From the NCBI GenBank assembly GCA_008704415.1, contig VXIS01000164.1, forward strand, positions 1 to 64,000: a stretch of 64,000 nucleotides of DNA, given 5' to 3'. The position numbers were made by a program, and so were the translations under genes. The notes under the pieces are model-generated. The model was not told where the DNA came from, ran no database searches, and worked only from the letters and a program-made list of their open reading frames with translations. This stretch comes from Sphaerosporella brunnea (taxonomy: Eukaryota; Ascomycota; Pezizomycetes; Pezizales; Pyronemataceae). Shown piece after piece: positions 41,465 to 53,471 of this stretch (position 1 is the first letter of the stretch; each line of letters begins with the position of its first letter).

Positions 41465-42931
41465 ATGCCTCCAAAACGAGTCCTCATAGTCGGCGCTGGT
41501 GCCGCTGGGATGTCCTGTGCGCACCTCCTCTCGCAGCACCCTGAAAAATTCCACGTAACCCTCATCGAGTCGACCTCCTACTGCGGCGGGCAAGCATTTT
41601 CGGTCCCAATCAGTGAGTCCCTCCACGGTGCGTCGTGGCTGAACCAGGGCGTCCAAGGCGGTTCCCCGGTGTTCCGGCACACGCTGCACCTCATGTCAGC
41701 ACTCGGCTTTCCCGCGTCTCCAGTGAAGCTGCAAGTTTCCTTCGGGAAAAACGAAAGCTTTTGGAGCAACGCGGTTCCCGCCACGTCCTTACTCTCCCGG
41801 CACCAGAGCGAGATCCGACGGTTCTCGTGGGTGGTGAAGGTGGTGCCGTGGCTGTTCACGTTGATTCCTGTCGCTGCGCTGTTGAGATCCTTTGGGTTCT
41901 CGACCGAGTTTGTGCAGCTGCTTATCCTCCCGAGCATTGCCCTGTTCCTCGGCACCGGAAATGCAACACCGCAGGTTCCTGGTGTGATTATGGCGTTGCT
42001 GTTCACCAGTAAGACGGTGGGCATGTGGGCACCGGTCGATTCCCAGCGGTTGGTGGCGACGGAGCCGGATATGGTTGTCTTCCCGGAGCTGTCCGCGTTC
42101 TACCACAGGTGGGAAGAGAAGCTTCGCCGCCAAGGGGTAGAGATCCGGCTGAGCACAATGCTTTCCTCCGTGGATGAGAGGAGCAGCAAGGGCGTCAAGG
42201 TAACGCTTTCCGGGCCTCACGGGGAGACGATGGAGGAGCGGTACGACGAGATGGTGCTGTGTGTCCTCGCCGACACGGCCAAGCGGGTTTTGGGGTCTTC
42301 CGCAACATGGCTAGAACGTAGAGTCCTCGGCGCTACAAAGTGGAGCGACGATGTTACCGTGACGCATTATGACCGGGAGTATATGGATTCCTTCTATACC
42401 CTCGCCGCCGCCTCTACCGAAAGCCCAGCAAAGGAGTTCAACCCGATGTATTTCGTCCGCCCCGCCCCCGAGGACCCATCGAAAATCGAGCTGTCCTTCG
42501 ACTGCAGCAACTACCAAGCCCAGTTCCGCAACATCTCCCCGGACAAAACACACGTCTATCAAAGCATCTTCCTGAACGAAGCCCGCGACTCGGAGCTGTG
42601 GACGAAAGGCAAGATAGACAGAGAGAAGGTGATACGTGAGAAATGGTGGCATCAGCTGTGCCATGCTTGGACACATTATGTGTTTGTTGTCCCGTGGCTG
42701 TGGTTGGTCAATTGGAGAGCTCGCAGGACTTTGTTTGCTGGAAGCTGGACGCTGGTTAATTGTCATGAGGTTGCGGTTATCAGCGGTATGGCGGCTGCGT
42801 TTAGGTTAGGTGCAGATTATCCGCAGGAGATGAGAGATGATCGGGTGGGCTGGAACGCGTTTTGGGGCTATTGTCTCTTGGTTCATGGCATGTGGGTTAA
42901 GGGAGGGCCGTGGTTGAGAAAGGGCAAGTGA
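41465..42931 (+). CDS. FAD/NAD(P)-binding amine oxidase-like oxidoreductase
   Basis: 488 residues in one exon, starting MPPKRVLIVGAGAAGMSCAH in CAACAATG context. The GxGxxG dinucleotide fold and the following E in TLIESTSYCGGQA are FAD-binding features of the amine oxidase/desaturase superfamily. The C-terminal FAGSWTLVNCHEVAVISGMA is the second FAD contact of this fold. The middle has hydrophobic segments (about residues 115-150) that may contact membranes. The homologues I recall are generic 'FAD-dependent oxidoreductases' of unknown substrate; no neighbour points to a pathway. An upstream in-frame extension to 41312 has no supporting feature. Confidence 0.8.
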   Translation: MPPKRVLIVGAGAAGMSCAHLLSQHPEKFHVTLIESTSYCGGQAFSVPISESLHGASWLNQGVQGGSPVFRHTLHLMSALGFPASPVKLQVSFGKNESFWSNAVPATSLLSRHQSEIRRFSWVVKVVPWLFTLIPVAALLRSFGFSTEFVQLLILPSIALFLGTGNATPQVPGVIMALLFTSKTVGMWAPVDSQRLVATEPDMVVFPELSAFYHRWEEKLRRQGVEIRLSTMLSSVDERSSKGVKVTLSGPHGETMEERYDEMVLCVLADTAKRVLGSSATWLERRVLGATKWSDDVTVTHYDREYMDSFYTLAAASTESPAKEFNPMYFVRPAPEDPSKIELSFDCSNYQAQFRNISPDKTHVYQSIFLNEARDSELWTKGKIDREKVIREKWWHQLCHAWTHYVFVVPWLWLVNWRARRTLFAGSWTLVNCHEVAVISGMAAAFRLGADYPQEMRDDRVGWNAFWGYCLLVHGMWVKGGPWLRKGK

Positions 42932-43202
42932 ACTGTGGATGGATTGGAGATTGATTTCCTTGGACTACCGCTTATTCTGGTTGATGTAGTGGCCACAGTC
43001 ATGGCTACTCGCATAAGACGTCATCACGGATGGAATCAAGACAGAATAAACAAACGCTAAACTGAATTACACACCCAACCTACACCCAACAAATGCTCAA
43101 CTCTCTCTCGCACATATCCCTATTCTAATGCCCATAAAAGAGATTAAATGCAACAGGTCAACGCCCGAACACCCCCCAACCGCTGCTCTTAGTTTGGCTC
43201 CT

Positions 43203-44259
43203 TTACCTCCTCCGGGGAGGCGGCATAGCCAACGGATTGGCCTTCTTGGGCCTCTCGGCTACCGGCTTGAGCCGGGGCCCCCCGACCACCGGCGCACGCT
43301 TCTCCATGGCTTTCCTCCTCCACTCCTCGGTCTTCCGTCTCTTCTCCGCCTCGCTCTGCTCAGTCGCTTTGTCCTCCACCTCGCGGTCCTCAGACTTTCT
43401 CTTCCCTAACGCGCCGCTAGCTTTTCCATTCTGTCGGCTGATCTCCGCATTCCGCTCCCTCTCCTTGCGGATTTCCTCCTGGCTTCTGATCTTCTGCTTC
43501 ATGCTCTCGTTCAACCTCGCGGCGGCAGGGACTGAAGAGTTCGGAAGCATGGGGCGCGCCAGCTTGGAGTTTTCGCTGCGGAATCTGGACATCTCTTTCG
43601 CCTCTCGCTTCGCCTTTTGGATGATATTCTTAGTCTTGATACCTGCCTGGTGGTTCCAAGAATTGGCGCTCTGTCCCCATCCGCTGCTGCTGCCCCCCCA
43701 GGGCTGCTTCTTCCTAACCGGAGGCAACGAGCTCGCAGAAACAAGTCGGGTGCGCCCCGTCTCCTTGCTCGACTGGAGCCCTTGGTATTCCTTGCTCAGC
43801 GCCTCGGCCGCAAGTTCGTGACGCTTCGATTCCTCCTTTCGGTGTTTGTCGTAGACCTTGCTCCAGCCGCTGGGATTTTTGGGGACCCACTTTTCAACCG
43901 CGGTCGCCCCGAAGTCGCGTTGGATGAATTTCTTCCACAACTCCTCGTCGTCGGCGGCGATCTGGGGAGAGTTTGCCTCGATTTTTTTCTACGCCCGCTT
44001 GGGTGAGTGGTTGGATTGCACGGGGAAGTTTAAGGGCTGGTGCCGTACCAGCTGGTGCGGAGAGGTGACCTTCTTCAGAACAGGCTCGAGGATGCGGTAT
44101 TCAAGGTCGCCGACGTCTTCGAGAGCTAATCCGGGGTTTTTGAAGTTAGCAAAGCTGCCACCGGAGAAAGGAAAGGCTATGCGTCGTACTATTGATATAC
44201 TTTATGAGCACACTTTTGGCGCAACTGTACAAACTCTGAGGGCCGTTCATGGTCGCCAT
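43203..44259 (-). CDS. ELA1: Elongin A (RNA polymerase II transcription / Ela1)
   Basis: Elongin A binds elongin C through a BC box and in fungi acts with Cul3 to ubiquitinate stalled RNA polymerase II. Exons are 44259-44190, 44125-44049 and 43988-43203 (introns 64 and 60 bp; 310 residues). Splicing assembles SVLIKYINTLEDVGDLEYRI, the BC-box/F-box-like region, then LKKVTSPHQL, KKIEANSPQI and ELWKKFIQRDFG, the family signature. The C-terminal 150 residues are basic and coiled-coil-like, rich in Arg, Lys and Glu, ending NPLAMPPPRRR. Most of the N-terminal domain is split over two tiny exons, so frame-based calls see only the last one. Confidence 0.9.
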
Positions 44260-45803
44260 TGTGGAGTGGAAGCTAGCTTGCGAATAGCTCGGAGAGCTGA
44301 TGGAGTGATAGATAAGAGGGAGATATGTCGAGTGGACTGAGTGGTTGACGGTGCGACTTGCCAGGTCGTGGACCTTTTTTTTATCGGGGCGGAGTTTGAG
44401 ATTGTGGTCGTGGTGGGTGTTGAGTTGTTGTAAACGGAATGGGATGAAGTTGGCGGTCGTCACAACGATGTGTTGGAGCTGGGCTTGGGGCTGAATGCAG
44501 CACTAACGTCGAACTTCGAAGCACAGACTCCATCAAAGAGCTAAAATTAGATAAGCTAAATAGCCGAGTGCGTTTTGGTGAAGCCAGCATCGTGGATGGA
44601 TCTTTTTATATCTACATTCCATCGTGGGGTTGTTGGGGACGGAGTTGGTTGGTTGAGAAAAGGTGTGTCTCACAGCCTCACAGCGTAGCATTCGAAGAGT
44701 CACTCCAGATGGCAGAAACGTCCATGCAAGTAAGTAAGTCCTGCGGATCATTGCGGTGGATATCTTCTTCTAACATCAGTAGCCAAGATGCTGTTTTTTT
44801 TTTTTTTGTTCTTTTTTCTGCCGGTTGAGGCAACTGGTAGATGGAAAGACCTGGGCCTCGAGGCTGGGGCTGAGGTATGAAGAACGAATAATCATATCAG
44901 TTGGAGCCTTTGTGATGGCATTGGGAAGGATTGGGGGGGCGCGCAAATGATGGGATGAACTGGCAAGCCACCACCTCACGGTTTGTACATAGAATTAATC
45001 GGATTCGATTCGACTTGCAATAAGACCCATCGCCAAAAGCCGTCCACAGATATCCGAGGGGCAGACATGCTTTTTCAAACGGAGGTTGTCGGCTTTCCGC
45101 TTCCGCTTCGGAAGAGTGGGTAAGTATGTTTTTTTTCTTTTTGGCCATTCTGGACCACGGGAATCGTGCGTTTACTAACTACTACTAATCCCTCGCAGTG
45201 TCGGGTGTTGTCCAATACGACTGACTACGTTACAGCAGAGAAGTTATATGGCAATGGACGGTCCGGTCCGTTGGCCCCATCATCGCCCCTCTTTATGGAA
45301 TCTCTGTCCACCCAATGTCAACTCACTTGGTGCAATGGGCACTTTCGGCACTGCGAGGGATACCTACCATCGGTCCATCTGGCGCGGAGGACTTCGATCG
45401 TGGTGGTGGTGGTGGTGGTGGTGGTGGTGGTGGTGGTGGTGGTGGTGGTGGTGGTCGTCGGTAGGTTGCAGGAACGGGGGTATGTGGGTTGGCAGTAGGC
45501 AGACGGCACAAGTAGGACACGACGAGGCCAGGTGCGGGCGGAGTGCGGGTAGGTGGCGTGCGGCGGCGGCGAATAGGGAGTGGGAGCATAAAAGCCGATT
45601 ATTATTATTTTTCAAACTGACTGGCCAGAGCTTTCGGCCTTCATAAATAAATAAATACCCGGTCTTCGCAGCAGCAAGTATATGGTACCGGTCAATGTTA
45701 CCAAAACAAGGAAGCACGCATCGCAAACAAGCATCGCTTCTGTTTGTAGAACAATCTTTTTTTTTTCTCTATAATTTTCAGAGTGATATCTGCTGCCGCC
45801 CTC
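44260..45803. other. Intergenic with trinucleotide tract
   Basis: 1.54 kb with no gene seen. It contains a T-run (44791-44806), the (GTG)n tract at 45400-45455, and AATAAATAAATA at about 45645-45657, which may be part of the RBG1 3' flank on the other strand. Confidence 0.6.
45400..45455. repeat. (GTG)n microsatellite
   Basis: About 18 perfect units, intergenic. It yields long Val, Trp, His, Pro or Thr runs in all frames, which are not real proteins. Confidence 0.92.
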
Positions 45804-47094
45804 CTATTTTGAGACGATACTGACCACGTCCTCATCCGCCACGGGATGGTTTAGTCCTACTCTCTGCGGCACATGTCTCGCGCTAGCGCCCCACACCAGG
45901 GCGTATTTGAACTTCTCCTTGAGCGACCTGTGAATCTGATCGCAGACGTCTTCAATGGTAGCATTCTGGCGGACAATGAGGGCCTCAGAGAAATCCGGTG
46001 CCACTCCCTTCCTTTTGGTGTATATCCTTAGAAGATTAAGCTCCTCCCAGGCGCGGTCGACAACGGCGCTGATTCCAAGGTCGAGTTCGCACGACATCAC
46101 GACTGTGTGCGGTTCTCGCGCGAGGGTATTGAGGTAGGAGAGGGAGATGCAGTCGATCTTGTTGTAGACGTAGAGACATTTGATGTATTTCCGGTGTGGC
46201 GCCATGATTACGTCGATCAAGTCGTCAACTGTACAGTTTTCGTCTCGTACCAGGACTTCGCAGTTGAGCATTTTGTAATCACGGAGGATGTTGTAGATCA
46301 TCTACACCAGAATACGTCAATCACATACTCTCACCGGAGGCGGTGACGGGGAGCTTACTTTTTCGTCCAGGTTTTTCGGCGGCGACATAAAGTTGATTTT
46401 CATACCACCAGCCTTCTTCTCCTTCAGATAGATATTTGGTGGCTTCCTGTTGAGACGGATCCCAACCGCCTCCAGCTCCTTCTCCAGCAACGCCCGCTGC
46501 TCCGCCTTCTTTGTCGCGTCCAAAACCATCATGATCAGATCACTCGTCTTAGCCGCGGAGATGACCTGTCTTCCACGGCCCTTTCCCTCCGAGGCACCCT
46601 CAATAATACCGGGCAAATCAAGAATTTGGATCTCCGCCCCTCCGTACTCCATCACTCCCGGGATCGCGGTCAGCGTCGTAAACGCGTACGAGGCAACCGC
46701 AGACTTGGTCTTGGTGATTTTGGAGAGCAATGTGGACTTTCCCACCGAAGGAAATCCGACCAGCGCTATCCGTGCATCTAGCACCGAGGACATCAGCTCG
46801 GCTCTTCCTTGCACCTGGGCCCCGGGAGCGAAATTTACCTCCGGACTTGGATACATCGAATCCTGTGCCCGCTCCGCCTGATTTCTCGCCGGGACCAGGC
46901 TCTAGTAGTTGCGCGCGTAGCCGCGCAAGCTTGCCCTTTAGTAGACCCAGATGGTACTCTGTGGCCTTGTTTTTTCTTTTCGTCTCGCGTGTGAGCTGGA
47001 GCTCGCGGCATCCGAGGTGCCCGGGTAGGGTTGGGACTCACTGCGTTCGCTTCATCTCCTCCTCGATCTCCTTAATCTTCTCGGCGACACCCAT
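45804..47094 (-). CDS. RBG1: DRG-family GTPase Rbg1
   Basis: Translation-associated GTPase that works with Tma46/DFRP1 on ribosomes. Exons are 47094-47042, 46975-46839, 46777-46359 and 46301-45804 (introns 66, 61 and 57 bp; 368 residues, matching yeast Rbg1 at 369). The N-terminus [18 protein letters not shown] joins [20 protein letters not shown]. The G domain starts [18 protein letters not shown] (G1), with DLPGIIEGA (G3) and YNKID (G4), interrupted by the S5D2L insertion typical of DRG proteins. The C-terminal TGS domain ends [20 protein letters not shown]. It is divergent from THOC7 with 276 bp between. Confidence 0.96.
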
Positions 47095-47370
47095 TTTAGC
47101 AGCACTTGTGGAGTGATCTGTCTGACTCGGAGGGGGGGGGGGGGGGGGTCAAGCGGTATCTGGTGGTTCTCGAGGACAGTTCGCGAGTCGTTGATGTGAT
47201 GGTTGGCGGGGCGGGGGAGGAGATACTCTCATTTTCAACCCCCACCGCACCGCCTACGTTATAAATGTTACGACGCTAGCATCGACGCGCCAGTTCTCCA
47301 TTCCCGCGCCCATCCAACCTCATCACAGCACTACTACCAGCACGCCTCAGCAGGACCACAACCCACCGCC
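47095..47370. promoter_or_regulatory. Divergent promoter RBG1 / THOC7
   Basis: 276 bp serving both a translation GTPase and an mRNA-export factor. It contains a G-run (about 47132-47148), which on the RBG1 strand is a C-run. No TATA box seen on either strand. Confidence 0.5.
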
Positions 47371-48333
47371 ATGTCACTAAACGAAGGCATTTGCTCCTTC
47401 CCCAGTTTCGCGCATCGTCGCCACTAACGTCTTCCAGAGGACTACATCAAATCGCGGCCGCTACTCTTCGAAGCGCGTCCCTTCGCGCGAATAACCAAGC
47501 GCAACAACCAGCTGCAATCGACGACGCCGCTCAGCAGCAGCAGCAGCAGCACAAACACACACGCCGAAATCGACCTCGACTTCTCCTACTTCAGCTCGGC
47601 GATAACGCGCATCCAGCTGCAGCTCACCACGTCCTCGCGCGAAGTCTCGCGGTACGCAGCCGAGAAGACACGGATTGAGTCGCTCGCGGCCGAGGCGCGC
47701 GAGACGCTCATGCGCCTGCGCGAGTCCCTGCTGAGCTCGCAGCTCGAAAAGACGAACCGCCTAGAATACGATCGCATCGCCGCCGACATCCTCGAGTCCA
47801 CGCCGCGCCTCAAGCCGCGGGACGAGCAGCACGCAAACATCGCCCGGCTGAACGAGGAGATCAAAGACCTGGAGCGCGAGCGCGAGGAGTACAGAAAAGT
47901 CTGGGCCGCCCGGAGGGCTCAGTTTGAAGAGATCGTGAAGCAGCTGGAGGTGATGAGCGCCCAGATCAAGGAGGAGAAGGATGAGCAGGACCGAAGAGAC
48001 GGTATGAGTGAAGGCGAAGAGGAGGAAGGGGAGGAAGTTGAAGGCCCCACCGGCGCTGTAAAAAGCGGTGGCGCTACACCTGCGCAGAGTTTCGTGGAGG
48101 AGAAAGTGGCTTCGCGGCTGGGTGTGCCGTCTACTCCTGCGCCGGGTCCGAGTACACCGAACGTGGGTACTGGTGCTACACCTGTGCCGGTAGTTGATGA
48201 GAAGGAGGAGGGAGAAGAGGACGATGATGATGTGGATTTGGTTGATGCGCCGCCGATGAGGCCTGAAGAGACGGAGGAGAAGAAGGAGGGTCCCGATCCG
48301 GGTCCGGGTCCAGAGAGGATGGATACATCGTAA
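47371..48333 (+). CDS. THOC7: THO complex subunit 7 (Thoc7/Mft1)
   Basis: THO couples transcription elongation to mRNA export. Exon 1 is only 16 bases (47371-47386, MSLNE plus one base), intron 47387-47437 is 51 bp and exon 2 is 47438-48333; 303 residues. The intron begins GC (AAG-GCATTT) and ends CTTCCAG with a perfect CACTAAC branch, so it is a GC-AG intron. Splicing gives MSLNEEDYIKSRPLLFEARP, a usual fungal Thoc7 start. Residues 60-210 form a long coiled coil including YDRIAADILESTPRLKPRDE and VWAARRAQFEEIVKQLE, matching the Thoc7 core. The C-terminal 90 residues are acidic, Pro/Gly-rich and end MDTS, as in human THOC7 (METD). Confidence 0.88.
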
Positions 48334-49171
48334 TGTGCTCTGGCTCGCCTTATACGACATTGTTCATTTTGACATGCCGTTGAATACATATCCGCTGGCC
48401 TGTCGATATATCTGTTCACGTGAATTACTTGTGATGCTACATGTGTTTGTGTCTCGTCCACTCTAAATCATCGAGAGCCACCGGTTCACAAAATAAGAGA
48501 GAGCAAGTAATTGGGCCATCAAAATCATTGTTACCACCACTGCACTGCCGTCATCCAATTCCATCCAATTCCCCCAACAAGATGCATATATTCACACGGA
48601 GATCATAGAAATATAACCAAACCCACGCACCGAGCCGAAAGTCATTCACAGAGCAGCATCGAAACCATTACATCGTGTCAACCGCCAAGAAGGAAAACGA
48701 AGAAGAAACCATGATATTTACAGTCCCTCCACCTCTCCACCAAACGAAGGAGGAGATGGAGGAGGAGGAGGAAAGGGCCGGTCATGTCTAAAAAGCAGAA
48801 CAAAAGCAAATGCAAAAACCGCACGCAGAACTCCCCATAAAGCAAAAAAAAAAAAAGCAATAACTCTGGCAGACCATGATTTGGGAAAACCTATTCGCAA
48901 TCCGAAACATAAAAACAGTGAAACAGAGTGAAGAAAAGCAGACAGTAAAAAAACAAATCCGCGAACCCATTCCCGTTTTGAGACAATGAAGTAGAAAAAG
49001 CCAATGTAAAAAAAAAAAAAAAAAAAAGGGCCTCCCTGAAAGCTGACAACGTCAGCAAGTAGGAGAGCAGTCGCAAATGCTCAAAAGTAACCCCCGTCTC
49101 GTACTCATCACACTCCATCAAATTAAGGAGTAACTGTTGCTGCAGATCCAAGCTGCTTTGCAGAGTTGTGT
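48334..49171. other. Intergenic between convergent genes
   Basis: 838 bp of A-rich and GGA-rich sequence (A-run 49008-49027) between THOC7 and NAB2. No gene seen. Confidence 0.6.
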
Positions 49172-50825
49172 TTACTCCACATCAAGCGGCGCAACGTCTC
49201 CAGCGTCGGCACCAGGAATGATCAACTCCTCCATAGCATCGTCATCGGTGGTGACAAACTTGCGTTCGCTGACGTGCTCTCCACGTCCCTTGCCAGGAGC
49301 CGTCCAGACCTTGTTGCCGAAAGGGTTCTCGGTGGACGCGGGTGACTTCTGCTGTCCTTCCTCATGCTTGTAGATGCAGTTGGGGTTCAGGCAGGGGTTG
49401 AATTTGCAAGCAGTCTCGGTATGGGTGAAGTGACAGTCGGGGCGAGTACAATTCGCACCGTTGCGACACATCGGCATAGCCGGGCTGTCGGTCTGTTAGC
49501 ACCATTAATAGGAGAGGAGGCGAAAGACACATACTGCTTGAAAGGACAGACCGGGTTGGTGCAGTTGGGGAAGAACTTGCAGTCCTGGTCGATCTGCTTG
49601 GGTCGGACATGGAAATTTGGCATGGAAGCAGGCGAAGGGTGCGAGCCAGTGCACTTCCTGTTCTTGCAACCAATGCCGAAGGGACACTTCTCGCCGCTGG
49701 CATAGTGGGTCGGCTTTCCACCCAGTTGTGCGGGGGTAGGATGGCCAAATGGGCACTCCGGCTTGGTGCAGCCGGTTCCGAACTTACAGGGAATCTCCTC
49801 GAGCTTCTCCTGCTCTTTTTTAGCTTCCTCCTCACTCATCTCGATAGATACGTCCTGGCTGAGGTCCGGAGGCGCCTGAATTCTCTCAAACAGGCTGTTG
49901 TGTCCTCCCGCATTGCGGGCCTGCTGTGGTTGGGACAGGTTGTTGGAGTAAGCATCGTCCATCGGGATACGTGCAGGCGGCATGTTTCGGTTGTTGTGGT
50001 GACGCATGTTCGGACCGGGAAAGCCAGACGCAGGGCCACCGGGACCATTCGCGTACGGAGCCATCATCTGCGCCTGCTGCTGATACATCTGATAGAATGC
50101 CATCTGCTGCTGGGACGACAGATTACTGCCCATCATGCCATTCTGGCCAGGACCGTAAGGACGTCCGTTCATACGGTTCTGGTGGCGATTGTTGTTCATG
50201 CGGCCGTTCATATTATGATGCGGTCCTCCCTGGCGCGCAGGCCCCTTAGGGGGATCTCGTCTGAGCTTGTCAACGCGTTCTGAGGACTGCGGTCGCACCC
50301 GGTGCAGAACATCGTCTGGTCTTCTCTCCATCGCTTTATTGATGTGGTTCATTAATCGTCGCGGGTTAGGTTGCCGCATCGCTTTGGGTGCAGTCGGTCT
50401 AAATTGACGTAAGCACGCGACTTCCGACGCTCACAAACGCCTCAGCGCATTAGGAATGGAAACACGTACACTCCATCTTCACCAGCCTCGCCCATTTCTT
50501 GGTCGTCGCCACCGCCATTCTCGACGCTCTTCTCCGACTGGCCACTCTCAGTAGTACCGTTCATTTCCTTCTGCAGCGTATCCAGCGTGTCGAAGAGCCA
50601 GCGCGCAAAGTGCACAGCAGAATCGTCGTCGGGGCTGAGACCCAACAGGTCTCCGGAAAGCTCAGACGCGATCTGTTCTTGGCCCTTTCCGTTGACGATC
50701 ATGAGGCAGATGTATTCTCCGAGAGGCGAGTTGTCGTCGCCAATAGCCCATCCTATCTCGACAAGTTTTGGCTGGATGCGACTGTTGAGAGCCTCCGCAA
50801 GCGGGGTATTGAGAGCGAATGTCAT
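49172..50825 (-). CDS. NAB2: Nuclear poly(A) RNA-binding protein Nab2 (ZC3H14 family)
   Basis: It controls poly(A) tail length and mRNA export. Exons are 50825-50470, 50398-49535 and 49484-49172 (introns 71 and 50 bp; 510 residues). The N-terminal 100 residues (LAEALNSRIQPKLVEIGWAI) are the PWI-like Mlp1-binding domain. A Gln/Asn/Gly/Met-rich linker follows, then tandem C-x5-C-x(4-6)-C-x3-H fingers: PCKFGTGCTKPECPFGH, KCPFGIGCKNRKCTGSH, DCKFFPNCTNPVCPFKH, then MCRNGANCTRPDCHFTH and ACKFNPCLNPNCIYKH. The third finger is completed across the last splice junction (CPFK-H), which confirms it. It lies near THOC7, another mRNA-export factor. Confidence 0.95.
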
Positions 50826-51681
50826 GGCGAAGTGAGTATTGTGTTGAGGGGAGGATAGTAAGGGAACTATGAAGTTGGTTGGAAAACGCGTGTGGGCGCG
50901 ATCGTGAAGTGTATTTAGACTAAAGGGGGGTGGGGGGTTCGATGGCAAAAGGGAAGCGTTGGGTGTGCAGAATCGGTGGTCGGCGGTTGTTGTTAGAAAT
51001 GGAAGGGAAGTTGAAAGCAACGATACTTTTCTTGATTACAAGAAAAGGAGACCGACGAGGGCCTGTTTGTCGTTGACGGGATCGTCGGTTTGTGCGTCGC
51101 GGGGTAGAGGGAGGTGGAGGAGGGAAAAGGTTGTATTTGGGAGAGAGGGTTGGTTTGGTTTGATGTTGTGTCTCTGACCTGACCTCTGAGTAAAAAAGCT
51201 TGGATGTGTCACTGACGCGCTAAGCCTGGTTCAACGGATGGGGGTGGTTCCAAGCAGCTTCACAGCAAATAACTCGGGCGTTGATGTCGCAGCAATTTGG
51301 AGAGGAGAATGTGCGTATGGCTGAGGGCAACAGCAACTGCTGTGGGTGTTAATTCCCTTCCATTCAAAGCGCTGTCAAATGACGTGTTATCTCCTTTTAT
51401 TCTATGGGCTTCATCTCGAGCCATGGACATCTTCTATTTCACCAGGTGGCAGGTACATATAAATCTCACAACAGCTGTTGCAGCGTCTCACATCGCCTCC
51501 TTATCCTCTTGGAGAATTGTGACCTTTTGTCTACTCTACTTCAAACTGTCATGAATGAATTCTCGAAGGGACCGGTTCGAATTGAAAGAACCCGGCAGAT
51601 AACAAACACATACCCGTATAGAATCTTTGCACACCTTGAATTCATAACAAAAAAGAATCGTCCAAAAGAACCAAAACATCG
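50826..51681. other. Intergenic, NAB2 promoter and P450 3' flank
   Basis: 856 bp. It contains G-rich runs near 50928-50937 just upstream of NAB2. No gene seen. Confidence 0.55.
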
Positions 51682-53471
51682 TTACCCATTCTTCGCTGGC
51701 CGAAACGCAACCCACACGCCGGAACCAGGACTGATAGTGACCTCACACCGCTCAATCTGTGGTTCAGTACTCCTATCCTCCACCGCATCAAAGTTCTGGA
51801 ACAATCTGCCGATCATCAGCAAAGCCCCCCCTCCCCCAGCCACTACCGAGAAGAAGCGTCCTACCTGCAGAGAATATACCCCATCTCCGTGAGCGCAAAC
51901 TGCTGCCCCAGACAAATCCTCGGGCCACCATTGAACGGAACATATTGCCACGCCTTCGGTGCCCAATGATCCCACCTTTCAGGCTTAAACTCCGCCACAT
52001 CCGGTCCGAACAGGTCAACTCGGCGCTGCATTGTCAGAGTAGAGTATGCGACCAGCGTGCCTGCAGGGACTCCAACCGGCTAGAAAGCCTTCTGGTCAGC
52101 CATGTTGACTCGGTAAGACAAAGGAAGTCCTAGCGCCATACATCGAGTCCGTACGGGCCGCCTCCATGCGGAAGTGACGTATCCTTCAACGCAACTCGAA
52201 CGTTGAACGGGACCGCGGGATAGAGTCTTAGTGTTTCGTTGATGACGTGCTGAAGGAACCTCATGCCCTTCAAATCCTCGTATGTGGGTGCAGCCGTTGG
52301 GCCAACAGTGCCCAAAATCTCTTTTCGCAGGCGTTGAACTGTGTCAGGACGTTTGGCAAGTTCATACAGCGCCCAAGCCATGGTTCCCGCCGTAGTATCC
52401 TATTCACACCTCTCAGCCCTCACCTTAAAACCAAAAACTGTGGGACATACTCTGGCAGCCAACAAAATAGCCACCAACTGATCTCTCAACATCTTCGGAT
52501 CCCTAGTAAACTGAGCCAACGCATGCAAGAAGTTATAGTCGCTCTCATCCTTCCCCTTCAACTCCTCCGGCCTCATCCTCGATACTTTCTCCACAAAGGG
52601 TTCCACAAACGCATTGAGCACCTTAAGGTCCTGCTTAAACTGCTTTGTGTCCAAAAATATCCTGAGCGGTCCCGCACGGGACACATTATTCATATGTGCC
52701 TGTATCCGCTGGAACGCTACCGCAAACTCAACGTTGCCGTACTTGAGTGAGTCCACCGAAGCTCCCAAGAGGAAATCCGTGGCGGCGTCGAGAGTAACAC
52801 GGAAAAAGAGCTCCGAGATATCGATTTTTGATCCATCACGCGGGATCAACGAGAGCATGCGCTGCGTGTGACGCTCAAAGATGTGGAGGTCGGAAACCCG
52901 GTCTTTGATGAACTGAGGACGGATGAGGTGGCGAGAAGCGGACCATTCCTTGCCGTCGGTGGTGAAGATGCTATCACCCAGGAAGGCCTGCCATTGCTGA
53001 TGGAATGTCTCTCCCTTGCCTACCGACCATCAATAAACGCCCCCACATAGTCACTAACGCATGAGGGCGTACCAAAGTCAAGGAACTGAGTAGCCAAAAC
53101 TGCCTTGACATTCTCCGGCTCAGCCGTCATGATGATCCTCTTCCCGAGAACCCTGACCTCCATGGTATGATTATTAAACTCCTTGAATCGCATCTCCCAC
53201 AACTCGCGATTCTGGTGTTTCCTCGCATACTCAAAGACCTTGAGCGTCTCATCGATACCTACATTCATCAGCACGAACCTCCAACCATCGCCATCAGGAA
53301 AAAAAAAGAAACCCAACCAAAGAACCTGCTGTGGATGATACTCGCCCTCTTCCCCAGCCTTCTAATCTTCCTAATCTCCAGCAGCCTCCTCACAGCAATA
53401 ACCAGCACAAACACCACAGCCAGTGCCGCCGCCACGGCCGGCCGACTGAGCATCACCACATCAAGCAGCAT
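51682..53471 (-). CDS. Cytochrome P450 monooxygenase, microsomal
   Basis: Heme monooxygenase anchored in the ER. Six exons: 53471-53318, 53258-53073, 53019-52451, 52399-52142, 52079-51865 and 51805-51682 (introns 51-62 bp; 501 residues). The start MLLDVVMLSRP leads into one membrane helix (AVAAALAVVFVLVIAV). Motifs: C-helix FTTDGKEWSASRHLIRPQF, I-helix AARDTTAGTMAWALYE, K-helix NETLRLYP (E358, R361) and heme loop FNGGPRICLG with C445. The RNRELWE-like segment and TMQRRVDLFGPD resemble fungal fatty-acid or alkane hydroxylases of the CYP52/CYP539 kind; the substrate is an inference. All five junctions restore expected motifs and no stop interrupts, so it appears intact. It borders the transposon-relic island on its promoter side. 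Confidence 0.92.

Noticed and set aside
45318..45726. Frames with long His, Pro, Thr, Val or Trp runs
   Set aside because: Products of the (GTG)n microsatellite in different frames.
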